From: Candidatus Melainabacteria bacterium
Lineage (GTDB): Bacteria; Cyanobacteriota; Vampirovibrionia; Obscuribacterales; Obscuribacteraceae
DNA: 64,000 nt
Direction of reading: 5' to 3'
NCBI GenBank assembly: GCA_016212515.1
Contig: JACRFZ010000019.1
Coordinates: forward strand, 1-64,000
Shown here: in pieces, positions 32,337 to 40,820 of the stretch
Layout of the letters: each line of letters starts with the position of its first letter
Numbering within the stretch: position 1 is the stretch's first letter
The notes under the pieces: model-generated
Told to the model about the DNA's origin: nothing
Database searches by the model: none
The model's input: the letters and a program-made list of their open reading frames with translations, nothing else
Program-made: the position numbers and the translations under genes

Positions 32337-33518
32337 TTAGAGAACGGCCTTGAGCAGATTTTTGACAAGCTCGTCAAAGGGATAAACAGTCAATAGCAGC
32401 GGCATAAAGGGAGTCAGGGTGGCAGCTGCAAAAGTCATGACATTACCCTTGTCGATGAGGCAAACCTGCATTTCGCGCACCACGCTGTAGCTGTTGCCCA
32501 GATCGGCAAGTGACTGTATGTCGCCAGTACCAAGCAGCGGCTCATTGCCTCTCTCGCATCTAATCCACTTCTCGTGAAAGGCCGCCGTGTACTCATCGGC
32601 CAGGGCACCGTACTGGAAGAGCCCGATGCGCTTGCCATCGAGCAACTTACCGGTGAAGGCCAGAAGCGGCGTCAAAAAGATGAAGAGCATGAGCATGAGA
32701 GCGCCTGCTATCTCATATTTAAATGAGAACAAAGTACGCCCATACCAAAGAATTTGATCGGCGAGAATGCCCGTTGCCTGCACACCAAAGGCAAAGGCAA
32801 TTATGGCAAATCGCGAATGCCCGGTGGCAATAAAAGCAAGCCCGCCCTTTTGATCAGGATGAGTGGGTCGAATATTGAGAGAGAGCCGCGACAATCTAAA
32901 GAGGAAGAAACTCCAGAGCAAATAACGCCAGAGCCAGCGCAGCCAGATGAAGCGGATCAGCGGTTTGGCAAAATTGGCATACCAGTACCAGGCCAGTGTG
33001 GGAGCATCGGTGAGAGGCAGTTGTCGCCAGGAAGTGACGGTCGAATGCGGCATCACTTGCGCCTCGAACCAGACGGAACCAAAGGTGAAGATGAGTAGTG
33101 CCAGCTCAATTAAATTGGAATTGCGCCAGCGCAAAGATGAGCTTAGAAACTTATCGAGCTTCTCTAGTTCGGAAGCGTCGATCAAATTTTCCCTGGCATG
33201 TTTTACCACTTGCAAGAGCCAGGGCTCTACCACAAATTCAGCCAGAATGAGCAGGGGCGGCACTAGTAGAAAGCGGCAGACCTCGCTGAGGTCGTGCGAA
33301 AAAGGAATCTTGACGGCAGAGCCAAAGCCCACCCCCTGAACACAGGCCAGCACAAGAAGCGGCACATAGGTAAGGAAGACCATTACCAAAACCCGTCCCC
33401 AGGCACCGCGCAGATCAGGTTTCACGAGCCCGACCCGGTTTAGAATTCGATAGACCAGTCCTCCAGCCAGGAAGGAATAATCAGGCGTTTGCTCTTCGGC
33501 TTTACTTTCTCTGGTCAC
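32337..33518 (-). CDS. Polytopic membrane protein, unknown function
   Basis: This 393-residue protein has about six to seven hydrophobic segments (for example RVLVMVFLTYVPLLVLA, LIELALLIFTFGSVWF, IAGALMLMLFIFLTPLL and a C-terminal LTPFMPLLLTVYPF). Soluble loops hold charged residues between 120 and 150. I recognise no family. The gene is the last of three minus-strand genes starting at 37693 (spermidine-synthase-like, FemAB-like, then this). The spacing to the FemAB-like gene is 56 bp, so an operon with envelope-related work is plausible. Confidence 0.7.
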   Translation of the reverse strand: MTRESKAEEQTPDYSFLAGGLVYRILNRVGLVKPDLRGAWGRVLVMVFLTYVPLLVLACVQGVGFGSAVKIPFSHDLSEVCRFLLVPPLLILAEFVVEPWLLQVVKHARENLIDASELEKLDKFLSSSLRWRNSNLIELALLIFTFGSVWFEAQVMPHSTVTSWRQLPLTDAPTLAWYWYANFAKPLIRFIWLRWLWRYLLWSFFLFRLSRLSLNIRPTHPDQKGGLAFIATGHSRFAIIAFAFGVQATGILADQILWYGRTLFSFKYEIAGALMLMLFIFLTPLLAFTGKLLDGKRIGLFQYGALADEYTAAFHEKWIRCERGNEPLLGTGDIQSLADLGNSYSVVREMQVCLIDKGNVMTFAAATLTPFMPLLLTVYPFDELVKNLLKAVL

Positions 33519-33574
33519 ACAAGGGTTCCTTTTCTTCCATTACATCCAGGCACTAAGGTCTGAGAACCAATAGG

Positions 33575-34777
33575 TCAGGTCAAGTTGGCCTGCTTGATGG
33601 CTTTGATAACAGCCCCGGCCAGGTCTTCAACGAAGTAATGCTCCTGGGCACCAATGAAGCGCTTAACCTCGCCGCCAAACTGCTCCTTGAACTGCGAAAA
33701 ACGAGCGTATTCATTATCAGGGGATCTAAACTGATCGTAGCCGTACATATCATATTCAACACAGCCCAGTGCACGAGCGCTCTGCATGGCAGCCCACTGC
33801 AGGGCATAGCCGCACATAGCTTCCCGCTTGCGCCCGCTCACGCCGCCATACAAGTAAGTCGCACGTCTGCCGTAGACCACCATAAGTAGTGCACCAATCG
33901 TATCTCCATCCAATTCGGCAAAGAAGAACCTTATCTGAGGAGAGATTGCCGGTGCCTTACCGACATCCAGCCAAGTGGTGCTGCCGCTATCGGTTGACGG
34001 GGAGCCTGATAAACCGCAAGGCAAAGCTCCCGCAGAAAATGCCTCCACCAGGTCTTCAAAAAACTCACAGGGTTCAACGAGAAAACCGTTGCGCACTGCC
34101 GCTTCAGAAAGCAAGCCATAGAAGCGGCGCACGCTCTCCGAAGAACCGGCCGGCTCCTCAAGCACCTGTACGCCCCTTTTGGCGGCCTGACCGATATTGT
34201 AGCGGCCCTTATGCCGCATAGTGCTGAGGATGTCCTCAACTTGACCGGCTAAACTAACGAAGAGAGTCTCTTGCGGATTTTGATCGGTGAGAGAACGACC
34301 AAACTCTCTGAGCAGCTTCGGCACCGGCAGCGGTAAGCGCGGTTCGATGCGCAAAGACATAACCCCCAACTTAGAGGCTAGCGACTCCGCCGCCTCCATA
34401 ATAAGTCTGAGGCCAGCCCCGGAAAGTGCAGCATCCGCCCAGGGCAAAACCGGACCATCGGGCGCACTGAGGATACCGGCACCATTGTTTCTAGGGGCAG
34501 TATAGAGCAGGGCACCACCGATAATATCACCGCAGTTTCGCAAAATGAGTTGCGTCACTCTCATGCCCTGAGCTTGTTTCAAGCGAGCCCAATATAGACT
34601 CTGCATAAAACCGCTTGCTTCAGACTGACTGACCAGGGCTTCCCAGCGCTGTCCATCAATAGAAAGCGGCTCCAGAAACTGGTCTAACAGCACTTCCAGG
34701 CTGATATCGGCATCACCCTCCACAGCCCCCGGCAAAAGGGCACAGCCTCTATCGGTCAATTGCGAGCAATCAGTCAT
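33575..34777 (-). CDS. FemAB/GNAT-fold aminoacyl transferase-like protein
   Basis: About 400 residues with the FemABX layout: two GNAT-like halves with FMQSLYWARLKQAQG, LRIEPRLPLP, MRHKGRYNIGQAAKRGV, FFAELDGDTIGALLMVVYG and the ending KEQFGGEVKRF. Such proteins add amino acids to peptidoglycan stem peptides (FemX/A/B) or act in exopolysaccharide pathways (PEP-CTERM FemAB-like). No leader or membrane segment is seen. The upstream gene ends a few bases before it. An ATG at 34777 is preferred over a GTG at 34792, which would overlap the Shine-Dalgarno sequence. Confidence 0.85.
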   Translation of the reverse strand: MTDCSQLTDRGCALLPGAVEGDADISLEVLLDQFLEPLSIDGQRWEALVSQSEASGFMQSLYWARLKQAQGMRVTQLILRNCGDIIGGALLYTAPRNNGAGILSAPDGPVLPWADAALSGAGLRLIMEAAESLASKLGVMSLRIEPRLPLPVPKLLREFGRSLTDQNPQETLFVSLAGQVEDILSTMRHKGRYNIGQAAKRGVQVLEEPAGSSESVRRFYGLLSEAAVRNGFLVEPCEFFEDLVEAFSAGALPCGLSGSPSTDSGSTTWLDVGKAPAISPQIRFFFAELDGDTIGALLMVVYGRRATYLYGGVSGRKREAMCGYALQWAAMQSARALGCVEYDMYGYDQFRSPDNEYARFSQFKEQFGGEVKRFIGAQEHYFVEDLAGAVIKAIKQANLT

Positions 34778-34795
34778 TTCGCCTGTTCTCACTCC

Positions 34796-37693
34796 TTAAA
34801 CCTTGAGAGCCGCAAGCATTTTGCTGGCAGCCAGACTTTCAGCAGGCAGGGAAGAAAGTTGACTATTGATAGAATCAATTTTCTTCTGGGTACGCTTGAT
34901 GGCAATGGAAGTACGGCGAATCGCTTCTTTGCGGGGGATCATGCGGCTGCCGAATTGCACCATATCGCCACCGCTCTGGTTATCACCGCCGGGCATGCCG
35001 GCATTTTGACCGGAACCCTGCGCACCAGAACCCTGACCGCCACTATCGGCGGCACTGCTTTGATAGTCGGAAAGTTCCTGCTGAAGGGAAGTCAGATAAT
35101 CCTGACCATCCTTGAGGTCCTGGGTCAAACTGGCCTTGGTGGCATTTTCGTCCTTGATCAATTTATTGAGATAGGCCGTCACCACCCCTTTGAACTTGAC
35201 AGGATAGTTGAGATTCAAGGGCGTCCGACCTTCATCGCTGTAGACTTTCTTACCGTCCATATATACGATGGAGCCGTCATCTCGCTTAAAGACCAGCATA
35301 TTGCCCTGGGGAAGCATCCACACGCCGGCGAAAACTTCAATAGCGCCCGGAACCAGCGGAGCGGAAACAGCCTGCTGCGGGTCCGGCGGATCGCCGAGCA
35401 CGGCTTGCGCCTTGCGTAGATGGTCCATGACGGCCTTCATATTATTCAATTCGCTGTCGTCATCGAAGCCATCCTGAGAATCGGCGGAATTATTTGAGAA
35501 CTGCTGATTTTGAATGGCATGCTGCAGAGAGAAACTCTGCCGCTTCAGTTCCGCACCGACCTGAAAAAGAAGGGCCGGATCGGTAGCCAGGGTCATTACC
35601 ACCGAGCCCGTGCTCTGCTCCACTATCTGAGTGGTGGAAGAGCCTAAGAGCATGTAAGAAGCATCGGTAAGCTGAATGGCAATGCGACCATCAGAAAGTA
35701 TTTCGGTCTGGGGAGCCAATTTATAACGACCGGCAGCATCGATGACGGCACCATCACCGCCACCATTATTTGCGCCACCAGCGGCGCTACCGGAGCCCGA
35801 ATTACCTTGAGCCAATTGCGCCTGAAACTGAGCGGAATTACCCTGAGAGGGCTGGGCACCGGCATCAGTGCCGCCCCAGTTGTAGTTCTGTACTACGGCG
35901 CCGGAATTATATCGGTAGTTACGAGGCTGATACTGGTTGCCTTCTTCATCGGTGGACTGATTATTCAAGTTGACGTTGATATAGCCGCCGCCATAGTAGC
36001 CTGGCCAGCCCCAGCCGCCACCCCACCAGCCGCCGTGATAAGGGCGAGCCCAGCCATAGGTGCCCCAGCCGTAACCATGACGCCAGCCGCCGCGCCAACC
36101 GTCCCAACGCCCGAAACGATTGCCGCCGAAGCCGCGATTACCGAAGCCGCGATTACCGAAGCCGCGATTGCCAAAGCCACGGTCACCGCCCCGATCTCCA
36201 CGGTCTCCGCCGCGATCACCGCCTCTGCCACCATCATGACCGCCGCCATGACCGCCACCACCATGTTCACCCTTGCCATACACCGCTTCGGGATGCATGA
36301 GGTTACCGACAATCACCACCAGCGCCACCACAGTCAAAACCCGGTGTCCGGTTTGCAAAAGGGCTTCGTAGTCGCCGCAAAAATCTACCAGACGCTCTTT
36401 CAAATGGCGCAACTCTTGCACCAGCCGCTCCGGCAGTTCGGCGGCGCGCCGCAAGAGGGCCGCTACCAGGGCAGGCAAATCAATTGACTGCAGAAATTGC
36501 AGGGGGCGACTCAAAAATTCGGCAATAGCCTGCTTGGTCTGATAGCGGTGCAGAGAGGGCATCAGACTGGTGACACCGCAGAAGAGTTCCTCGGCGCTGA
36601 TTGGACCATCCGCCCGCGCCCCAGCATCATTTTTCCTATCTGTATCGGTCGTATCGAAGCCACTGCCGTTGAAAGCGACTGGCTGAGCAGCGACATTGCC
36701 GATATCGGCCCGACTGAGTAATTCCTGCAGTTTATCTTTGATTTCCGGAGGCAAGATAGAATCACCACGATCCGGCTCCGGCGAGGAAAAGTCGCAGCGC
36801 TCATCATTGATGGCATCCCAGACAAAGAGATTGGCCGACATCTGTTCTTCGCCGTTGCGGAAGTAGTGAAGCAAAATGTCGCTACCAAGAGCAGCCGGGT
36901 GGGCGCTGCTTTGCAGACCGAGCACATCCTCGGGAAACTCAAACCGGAAGAGCGAACGCAAATGCTCCTCATCCAGCAAGACGGAGCGGGGCTGGGCCAG
37001 ATTGAGAGGGGCCAGGAGCTCATGCGGCGCAATGGCCTCTCTGGAAGCCAGGTAGAAGGCCCAGTCTGGACCGTAACCGAGCCGGGCAAAGCTTGGAATT
37101 TGCACTTTCAGCGGCAAGACATTGAGATTTGCGGCAGCCATACTGTTAAAAATGGACCAGAAGGCTCTTGCTGTAGCCCAGGGTGAGACCCCGTTTACGG
37201 CTAGCAGGCCGCGTTCTCCGGCAAGCTTAGTCAAGCGTTCGTACCACTCGATGGTATGAAAGCGCGCCCCTTCAAGATCGGCCGGTACGGTCAGGTCGCA
37301 AATAATCAAGTCATAAGTAGCTTGCTCAGAAAGCTTTCTTTCCACATAGGTCCAGGCATCTTCGATGTGGAGGTGCAGGCGCTTGGCCTGAAGACTACCT
37401 TCGTTCAAATCTGCAAAAGACTCTTTACCGAGGGACACTACTTCTTGACTATAATCCACCAGGTCAATGCTGGTCACGGAAGAAGACTTGAGCACTTCCC
37501 TGGCCGTCAAGCCGTCGCCGCCACCTACGATCAAGACGGAAAGCGGCTTGCGGCAACGCTTCTCAACCAGAGCCAGGGCCGGCAGTGCCAGACATTCGTG
37601 GTAGATACGCTCATCTCGACTATCGAATTGCAAATCTCCATCTATAAAGAGGGCGCAAGACCGATCACTTCTTCTGTCAATTCGAATACGCAT
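34796..37693 (-). CDS. Spermidine-synthase-like domain fused to a membrane-anchored Gly-rich extracytoplasmic region
   Basis: A continuous 965-residue frame. Residues about 1-240 follow spermidine synthase: DSRDERIYHECLALPAL, VLIVGGGDGLTAREVLK, a YDLIICDLTVPA segment and ERLTKLAGERGLLAVN. A Leu-rich region and a coiled segment (about 385-440) lead to one membrane helix near 448-465 (VLTVVALVVIVGNLM). A long Gly/His/Arg/Trp/Tyr-rich region follows, with FGNRG repeats, GWWGGGWGWPGYYGGG and similar. It ends with beta-rich and coiled segments (about 655-965). I know of no family with this order. The synthase motif GGGDG is intact, but catalysis is unproven. The FemAB-like gene follows three bases later. 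Confidence 0.8.
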   Translation of the reverse strand: MRIRIDRRSDRSCALFIDGDLQFDSRDERIYHECLALPALALVEKRCRKPLSVLIVGGGDGLTAREVLKSSSVTSIDLVDYSQEVVSLGKESFADLNEGSLQAKRLHLHIEDAWTYVERKLSEQATYDLIICDLTVPADLEGARFHTIEWYERLTKLAGERGLLAVNGVSPWATARAFWSIFNSMAAANLNVLPLKVQIPSFARLGYGPDWAFYLASREAIAPHELLAPLNLAQPRSVLLDEEHLRSLFRFEFPEDVLGLQSSAHPAALGSDILLHYFRNGEEQMSANLFVWDAINDERCDFSSPEPDRGDSILPPEIKDKLQELLSRADIGNVAAQPVAFNGSGFDTTDTDRKNDAGARADGPISAEELFCGVTSLMPSLHRYQTKQAIAEFLSRPLQFLQSIDLPALVAALLRRAAELPERLVQELRHLKERLVDFCGDYEALLQTGHRVLTVVALVVIVGNLMHPEAVYGKGEHGGGGHGGGHDGGRGGDRGGDRGDRGGDRGFGNRGFGNRGFGNRGFGGNRFGRWDGWRGGWRHGYGWGTYGWARPYHGGWWGGGWGWPGYYGGGYINVNLNNQSTDEEGNQYQPRNYRYNSGAVVQNYNWGGTDAGAQPSQGNSAQFQAQLAQGNSGSGSAAGGANNGGGDGAVIDAAGRYKLAPQTEILSDGRIAIQLTDASYMLLGSSTTQIVEQSTGSVVMTLATDPALLFQVGAELKRQSFSLQHAIQNQQFSNNSADSQDGFDDDSELNNMKAVMDHLRKAQAVLGDPPDPQQAVSAPLVPGAIEVFAGVWMLPQGNMLVFKRDDGSIVYMDGKKVYSDEGRTPLNLNYPVKFKGVVTAYLNKLIKDENATKASLTQDLKDGQDYLTSLQQELSDYQSSAADSGGQGSGAQGSGQNAGMPGGDNQSGGDMVQFGSRMIPRKEAIRRTSIAIKRTQKKIDSINSQLSSLPAESLAASKMLAALKV
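36131..36175. repeat. 15-bp tandem repeats coding for FGNRG
   Basis: Three units of 15 bp (GCCGCGATTACCGAA type on the plus strand) lie at 36131-36145, 36146-36160 and 36161-36175. They encode FGNRG repeats in the Gly-rich part of the fusion protein. Confidence 0.85.
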
Positions 37694-37894
37694 AGCTTCT
37701 CCACTTTAGTCAGAGAGAGAAGTTTGCTACAAACAGAGCGGCGTTTCAATCGAGCCGGAGAAGAAGCCAGATAAAATCAGAAAGTTGCCAAGAAAAGAGA
37801 TGCGAAATGCCCCCTGTGCCTGGTTCGGCCAGGCCCCTCAGCCGCATCATTAACAACTGTTAACAGACCCTTCCTTTGAGAAACCGCCCCTCGT

Positions 37895-38794
37895 TTAGCG
37901 GCTCTTTCCCAGGGCCGTTAGAAAATCCCTGGTCTCCGTGATCTGCCCCGGTTTTACCAGATTCTTCTCTTTGATGAGAGCCAGAATCTCACCTTTACGC
38001 TTACTGGTATTTGGGTGGCTACTGAGAAATTCAATGCTCATCTTGTCGTTTGTGATTGCCAGAAACTTGTCCTTGACCTGGGCCATGGCCAGAGGATTGT
38101 AGCCGGCCTGGGCCATGTAATCGAGTCCGACCCTATCTGCTTCATACTCGGCATCGCGACTGAACTTCTGAAAAACCACCAGTTTGACGAGGCTGGTCAC
38201 CCTGGATTTTTCCAGGTCTTTGTCACTTAAGCGAGACATGAGCCGCACAGCAAGATTAGCGGTAGTCTGGTTGCTCACCCGTTGAGAGACATGATTCTGC
38301 GTCACGTGAGCCAACTCGTGACCCAGTACTCCCGCTAGCTGCGCGTCATTGTCGACCAGGTTGAGCATACCCCTCGTCACATAGATGTAACCACCGGGGA
38401 TGGCAAAAGCGTTTACTATCTCCGGCTCTTCCAGCACGGTAATTTTTATGGGGAAAACAGGATGAGCGGCAGCCGCCAATTTAGCCATGAGGGTTTGCAC
38501 CGCCTGTGATGCGCGACTATCGGTGGAGACTTTAAACTGCTTGCGCACATTCAGATCCATCTCTTTTCCAAGAGCTTCTTCCTGGGCCTGGCTGAGCTTG
38601 AAGCTGAAAAGGCGACCTAACTTTTGCTTAAAGGTCTCCTTTGAATCGGCGGCACAGGCAGGGCCCGTGGCAGTAAGAGTATATGATGTGAGGGTAAAAG
38701 ACAGCAAAAGCGGAACCACAGAAAACCGTAACCGCGCCGAACCGTTAGTGCTTAGCCTGGACAAACTCGTTCCTCCCTGACAGTGATGTGCCAC
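37895..38794 (-). CDS. M48 family zinc metallopeptidase, exported
   Basis: This 299-residue protein has a signal peptide (about 20-48). A M48 catalytic domain follows with HELAH (zinc ligands and catalytic Glu), preceded by FAIPGGYIYVTRGML and followed by EYEADRVGLDYMAQAGYNP, which holds the third ligand. The layout is of the BepA/YfgC and LoiP class, which acts on outer-membrane proteins in the periplasm. No TPR region is attached, unlike BepA. The start ATG lies far upstream of the signal core, so an internal start is possible. It is divergent from the kinase at 38922. Confidence 0.9.
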   Translation of the reverse strand: MAHHCQGGTSLSRLSTNGSARLRFSVVPLLLSFTLTSYTLTATGPACAADSKETFKQKLGRLFSFKLSQAQEEALGKEMDLNVRKQFKVSTDSRASQAVQTLMAKLAAAAHPVFPIKITVLEEPEIVNAFAIPGGYIYVTRGMLNLVDNDAQLAGVLGHELAHVTQNHVSQRVSNQTTANLAVRLMSRLSDKDLEKSRVTSLVKLVVFQKFSRDAEYEADRVGLDYMAQAGYNPLAMAQVKDKFLAITNDKMSIEFLSSHPNTSKRKGEILALIKEKNLVKPGQITETRDFLTALGKSR

Positions 38795-38921
38795 TCTAGT
38801 TTCTTCTCACAGGCGGCAGGGCAAAGCATAACTCAAAAGCAAAAAAAATTGTATGCGGATACGCCTTGTAAAAGCCCCGCTATTTCCCTGTTAACCAGGT
38901 CTTTCTCACCTCAAGGCGGCA

Positions 38922-40814
38922 ATGGTGGGGATGATTATATGGGGTATAAGTGTAAGTAGCCCGCAGGTTGAGGAACTGGCCTTGTCTGAACCGGATGCCA
39001 CCTACAATGAAGTGCCTATCCTCAAGGAGCGTCCCCCTGAACTGGTGGAATGCAAGGAGGAGGCACCCGATGAGAGGAGCGAGGCAGACCTGCCTCAGTT
39101 TCCCCAGACTTCCTTCAAGATAGTGGAAACCCTCGGTCAGGGAGGCATGGGCACCGTTTATCGCGTGCGCGATGAGAACCTGCAGGTGGACTTCGCCGTA
39201 AAGGTGCTGCGGCAGGAACTGGCCAAAGATCGCAATCTGGTCAGTCGCTTCAAGAAAGAGGCGGAAGCAGCCGGAGAACTCAGTCATGCCAATCTAGCCA
39301 CCATATACAAGACCGGCGAATGCCTGGACGGCCGCCCCTACCTGGTCATGGACTATGTGCCCGGCGCCAGCCTGGCGGCGGTTCTGCAAAAGGAAGGGCA
39401 CCTGCGGGCGGAGCGGGCCCTGGATATCTTCCTGCAAATCTGCGAGGTGGTGGACTATGCACATAGCAAAGGGATTATTCACCGGGACCTGAAACCCTCC
39501 AATGTACTGCTCGTAAAAGAAGACAATCTGGAGCGAATCAAACTGGTAGATTTCGGCATTGCCCGGGTCTTACCCCATATATCAGGCGAGACCCTCAAGC
39601 TCACCACAGCCGATCAGGTGCTGGGTTCGCCTCTATATATGAGCCCCGAGCAGTGCCAGGGCGATGAGCTTGGCCGGCAAAGCGACATATATTCACTGGG
39701 CTGCCTGATGTACGAAACCCTGACCGGAAGGGTGCCTTTTCTGGGCGAGAACTCAATAAAAACAATTCTGAAGCATCTAAATGAAGAACCGGCTCACCTC
39801 TCAGTTCATCTCAAAAGTGCGGAGTTACCGCAGGGACTCTCCCAGGTGGTGCTCAAATGCCTGGAGAAAACACCCCAGGAACGTTATCAAACTGCCGAAC
39901 TGCTGGCCAAAGACCTGGAAGCGATCAAGGAAGGCAGGCTGCCGACTGCGGCCAAACAGCCACAAAAGAAAAGCCAACCCGGCACCAATATAGTAAGCAC
40001 ACTTGTTCGCGTAGTTTTGCCGACGGCCTTTGCCGCCGCCATTGTTTGCGGCACCATAATCGGTATGCTGGTAACGAGCAACCAGCAAGTACCAAACATG
40101 GTTCCCCATTACGCCACAGAAGGTGAAGAAAAAATCCTGCTGAGAGATCTCGCCCTGGAGCAGTCAGCCGAGCAGATCGACAACAAAAGGCTTGCCGATC
40201 TAAGTTATAAAATCGCACTCTATTACTACCGCACCGGTCAATACGCCAAAGCAGAAAACTACTGCAAGTTAGCCATTGCCTACCTGGAAACGAAAGAAGG
40301 AGCACAATCAGCCGGACTCGGCCCCTATCTTTCAAAATTGGCATCGATTTTAGATCGCCAGGGTCAATACGAAGAAGCGATCGCCACATCTAAACGGGCA
40401 CTGGCACTGGAAGAGAAGAACCTGGGACCGAACCACTTCAAGCTGGCGGAAACTCTCAACAGCCTGGCTGTAGCCTGCGACATGCACGGCGACTCCAAGG
40501 ATGCAGAAATATATTATCGCCGCGCCATAGAGTTAATGACTCACAAGTACGCAGATCGAAATATTAGACTGAGCACCTTTCTCACTAATTACGGTGAATT
40601 CCATTATGCCCGGGGCCGCTACCAGGAAGCCGAAGCGCTCTATCGCAAAGCTCTCTCCATCCAGGAAAAGCACGTCAGTCACAGCCACTACACCAAGCGC
40701 AGCTACTCAGATAACCTGGTCCGCCTGGCCCTCATCTGCGAGAAGCAGGGCAAGAATAGCGAAGCTATTGCTTTGAGAAACAAGAGCAACGAACTCAAGG
40801 CTGCCGGCAAGTAG
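38922..40814 (+). CDS. Membrane Ser/Thr kinase with extracytoplasmic TPR region
   Basis: This 630-residue kinase has the domain at about 65-340: GQGGMGTVYRV, FAVKVLRQEL, HRDLKPSNVLL, DFGIARV and GSPLYMSPEQC. One membrane helix lies at about 375-397 (VLPTAFAAAIVCGTIIGML). The C-terminal 230 residues outside the membrane carry at least four TPR units of the tetratricopeptide/kinesin-light-chain style (QYAKAENYCKLAIAYLE, GQYEEAIATSKRALALEE, DSKDAEIYYRRAIELM, RYQEAEALYRKALSIQE). It should sense envelope proteins or peptides and signal inward. All catalytic residues are intact. Confidence 0.93.
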   Translation: MVGMIIWGISVSSPQVEELALSEPDATYNEVPILKERPPELVECKEEAPDERSEADLPQFPQTSFKIVETLGQGGMGTVYRVRDENLQVDFAVKVLRQELAKDRNLVSRFKKEAEAAGELSHANLATIYKTGECLDGRPYLVMDYVPGASLAAVLQKEGHLRAERALDIFLQICEVVDYAHSKGIIHRDLKPSNVLLVKEDNLERIKLVDFGIARVLPHISGETLKLTTADQVLGSPLYMSPEQCQGDELGRQSDIYSLGCLMYETLTGRVPFLGENSIKTILKHLNEEPAHLSVHLKSAELPQGLSQVVLKCLEKTPQERYQTAELLAKDLEAIKEGRLPTAAKQPQKKSQPGTNIVSTLVRVVLPTAFAAAIVCGTIIGMLVTSNQQVPNMVPHYATEGEEKILLRDLALEQSAEQIDNKRLADLSYKIALYYYRTGQYAKAENYCKLAIAYLETKEGAQSAGLGPYLSKLASILDRQGQYEEAIATSKRALALEEKNLGPNHFKLAETLNSLAVACDMHGDSKDAEIYYRRAIELMTHKYADRNIRLSTFLTNYGEFHYARGRYQEAEALYRKALSIQEKHVSHSHYTKRSYSDNLVRLALICEKQGKNSEAIALRNKSNELKAAGK

Positions 40815-40820
40815 CAATTT

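Noticed and set aside
37850-37863. Palindrome TTAACAACTGTTAA
   Set aside because: It lies downstream of the M48 gene, not in a promoter, and matches no operator I can name.
28470-40814. Kinase cluster as a defence (toxin-kinase or retron) island
   Set aside because: The kinases are dispersed among housekeeping and envelope genes, with TPR sensors and no effector genes, so ordinary signalling fits better.
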